Assembly: GCF_002994745.2 (NCBI RefSeq)
Contig: NC_037090.1
Coordinates: forward strand, 39,055,001 to 39,119,000
Source of the DNA: Rosa chinensis
Lineage: Eukaryota; Streptophyta; Magnoliopsida; Rosales; Rosaceae
DNA: 64,000 nt
Reading direction: 5' to 3'
Part shown: piece by piece, positions 61,461-64,000 of the stretch
Numbering within the stretch: position 1 is the stretch's first letter
Layout of the letters: each line of letters begins with the position of its first letter
Notes under the pieces: model-generated
What the model was told of the DNA's origin: nothing
The model's input: the letters and a program-made list of their open reading frames with translations, nothing else
Database searches by the model: none
Program-made: the position numbers and the translations under genes

Positions 61461-62535
61461 ATAGGTGAATGAAAAAACGCTCCAATCATAAGCAAACTCA
61501 TGGCGTTATACAACAGACAACAGAAGCTAATAACATTAAGGGTTTGATAGCGTCAACAACAGAAAACAGAAGCTAACAACATTAAGCATTGAACCTTAAG
61601 GGGGAAAATGTACATAGAAAGGTCGTGCTGCACATAGTACCACAAACCATTATTTGGCTTCCGGAACTTAGAAAGTGTCATTTCTTTCCAATATTCATCC
61701 AAATCTGAATCTACTTCTGACATACTATCTCAAATTCTCAACTAATGTCTAAAAGTCTGGCAATCTTTCTAGCTCCACAATTCAACTTAATTCTTTTGTA
61801 AAGTAATTAATTTAACAGCTATAACACTAATCAGTGTCCTATTTTACTGGTGGACCCAGGTTCCTTAACGTCATGCGAAGATACACCTAGTCATGTTGAT
61901 GGAAATTACTCATTGTACAGGGGATGGGCAGAGCAATATCTATCCTCCTAGTAGGGAAAGAAACTCTTGTATAAGATGTGGCCTTGGCTATGCCTACATG
62001 CACAATGTCCTGCTTTGAACTCCCCAAAGGGACTTTTTGTGGTGAAATAACTAGTATATTGGTGGAACTTTTGGTGGAGTGATAGCCTGGATAACAAGGG
62101 AATGCATTAGAGAGCATGGTCTCATCTTACAAAACCATCTTACAAAACCAAGATAGGAATCAAACCAATTACACTATACAGGACCAGAACCAACCACCCC
62201 AATTACCCATGGAACCAACAAAGAATAGTTCAACAAGATACTTACAATTTTGCAACATTGAAAGCGGGCAAGATGAGACGACAACAAGGAGCTCTATGGC
62301 AATTTGATTTCGACAAGTGCTATATTCGAAACCTACTTCTCTTCTCAAACCCTGTGAATGCCGGGAAAGGGCAAAAGGTCTGCGCGAATATTTTTTTGTT
62401 TTTGTTTTTCTATTATTGGGAACTCTCAAATTATTCTTCTAAACAAAAAGATATTAATAAAAAGGTAAGGAAGATCTTTTAATGAGAACAACTAAAATGA
62501 GAACTAGTTGAGGATTTTCTAATCAATGACTTAGG
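61461..62535. other. spacer with a small tandem duplication
   Basis: A 50-bp block containing CAACAGACAACAGAAGCTAA recurs at about 61510-61590. No gene recognised; the minus-strand frames 61887-62117 and 62169-62429 have no known domain. Confidence 0.35.
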
Positions 62536-62539
62536 GGGA

Positions 62540-62861
62540 TGTATTCATTTAGGAAAATGCTTTGGATCCCAAAATTCCATACAAAAAAACCATCCCAAAT
62601 GACATGGCATTGACCACATCAGCCCTAATGAACCTCAAAATATTCAAGCTGTCATTTTTTTTTAATATATTTAGAATATGTATTTAAATTAGTTTATTTA
62701 TCTCTAAGATATTAAAAAACGGAAGAAGAAAATGCGGTGAATTTAATCAATCCAACAAGCGCGCAAACTCATGTCTTGATAAACCCTAAAAAATGCAAAA
62801 CTCATCCTCCATATATCGCAGCCATCTATCCACAACCAGTAAATTCTTTGTTCTATTGTAA

Positions 62862-62893
<32 letters not shown>

Positions 62894-63465
62894 AGGAAGA
62901 AGAAGAAGAATAAGTAAATTTGTTGTTCTCTCTTTTAATTTCTTGAACCAATCTAGTGGATTCAAATTTCAAAACAAGTTGGCTAAATTAACTTTTGTAT
63001 TGATTTGTCTCTTTCTTAATCTTTTATTAACAGCTAACTCACAGTTTTTCATCATAATCCATTGTGATTATGATTTACAAAGCCAATTTATGCCTTGTGG
63101 TTGCTATATTCATAATCATCTTCTTTATTTTGGATTTTCATACACCAAGACCTTTTATTTATTCAAATCCTAGATGATTTTTTGTCCCTTGAGTTCCAAA
63201 TTTTGGTGCAGCATGAGATGAGGAGGATGATGACAGGTGGTATATGAGAATATCCATGGTATTTGAAGATCAATTTTTTAGGGATGGCAGGGAAACATTA
63301 TTTTTCTCATTTAATATAATATTAAGTAATTGCATATATAATGGAAACTATATAAATGAAAATTAATTGACATAATTACATGTTGGAAATAACTATGAAT
63401 GAGGTGGCAATGCCACATCACTTGGGATTGAAATTTGGTATAATATTTTGGAGTCTCTAGCACCA
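62540..63465. mobile_element. probable MITE with imperfect terminal inverted repeats
   Basis: Left edge GGAAAATGCTTTGGATCCC with AAATGACATGGCATTGACC, and right edge GGCAATGCCACATCACTTG with GGAGTCTCTAGCACCA, are imperfect inverted matches. Flanks share a TCATTTA word, so a roughly 8-9 bp TSD is possible. No transposase. Confidence 0.4.
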
Positions 63466-64000
63466 CTCATTTATTTAAGAGTCTACAAGATTTTTTTGTA
63501 TTTTGAAAGTCTATGGGTATTCAATTGAGATTTTAAACAATCTTTTAAAATCTTGATGTATTTAATTAAGATTTAAAATTATCCATTCAAATCTGCCGAT
63601 ATTCAAAAGTATACGGATTTTTATGGATTTCATTAAATGCTAGATTTTGGAAGATTTTATAGTGCTTTTTATACATATAAAAACTAAAAAGTAAAAAAAA
63701 CAATCCAACTACTTCCCAAGAGATTTTGATGGATTCTTTCTCACTAAAAAAATGAAGAAGTTCTTCACCAAAAAAAAAAAGAAAAAAAGAAGAAGAAGAA
63801 GCAGCAGCTCTCAATAGGTGACACTTATCTATTTTGTCTTAGACCTATCTTTCCACTATCCTCCTCTGCCTCTACCTCTGCTCTCATCTATAATTTTTTT
63901 TTTTTTTTATCACTATAGCTCTGGAAGCCTTAATCCTTATAGCTAATTAAGCTCACTTTCAATGGTATTGTTAAGATGATACATACACACATGTTTTTTT
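63466..64000. other. AT-rich end of the window, no gene
   Basis: Short frames only; a T tract near 63890-63908. Confidence 0.4.

Overview
This window is nuclear DNA of a dicot plant. The protein-coding exons are short, phase-consistent and bounded by GT/AG introns, the background is AT-rich, and about two thirds of the DNA is nested transposable elements. The families present (MMD1-type PHD protein, PLATZ, TPS-a terpene synthase, large tandem-repeat-bearing solo LTRs) would fit a rosid, possibly Rosaceae. That placement is inference; no taxon-diagnostic sequence was tested.

Host genes from left to right: a TcdA/ThiF-like tRNA threonylcarbamoyladenosine dehydratase on the minus strand (about 565-10163, 3' end not seen); an intact three-exon MMD1/DUET PHD-finger gene on the plus strand (14953-18084, 683 aa); a four-exon PLATZ zinc-binding gene on the minus strand (19240-21276, 215 aa); a decayed terpene synthase on the plus strand (about 36380-39952); an intact intronless membrane-anchored methyltransferase on the minus strand (45913-47088, 391 aa); and a destroyed RNA polymerase III subunit RPC8 gene on the minus strand (47898-59149).

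The mobile landscape can be resolved in detail because many target-site duplications (TSDs) are readable. A 974-bp hAT element (11507-12480) splits an RNase H-like ORF. A 4.3-kb CACTA element (21902-26193) sits inside a 0.57-kb hAT-like MITE and carries exon fragments of at least three unrelated host genes (RPS7, methionyl-tRNA formyltransferase, and an SDH7-like protein), so it is a Pack-CACTA. Two or three short LINE-like insertions have TSDs. Three solo LTRs of one large-LTR superfamily (31226-34317, 49693-52109, 55602-58493) each carry a different tandem repeat at the same relative position. A degenerate Ty1/copia element (40346-45249) has a LINE in its 3' LTR. Two gene-poor LTR retrotransposons in opposite orientation (49132-53558 and 54437-58928) each took a solo LTR immediately downstream of the primer-binding site; the second one inserted inside an RPC8 exon.

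The functional genes show no pathway link to each other; they are islands between transposon nests. The most unusual items are the multi-gene Pack-CACTA, the RPC8 gene taken apart by nested retrotransposons, the terpene-synthase inverted duplication that could form a hairpin transcript, and the solo-LTR family with positionally conserved but sequence-unrelated tandem repeats.
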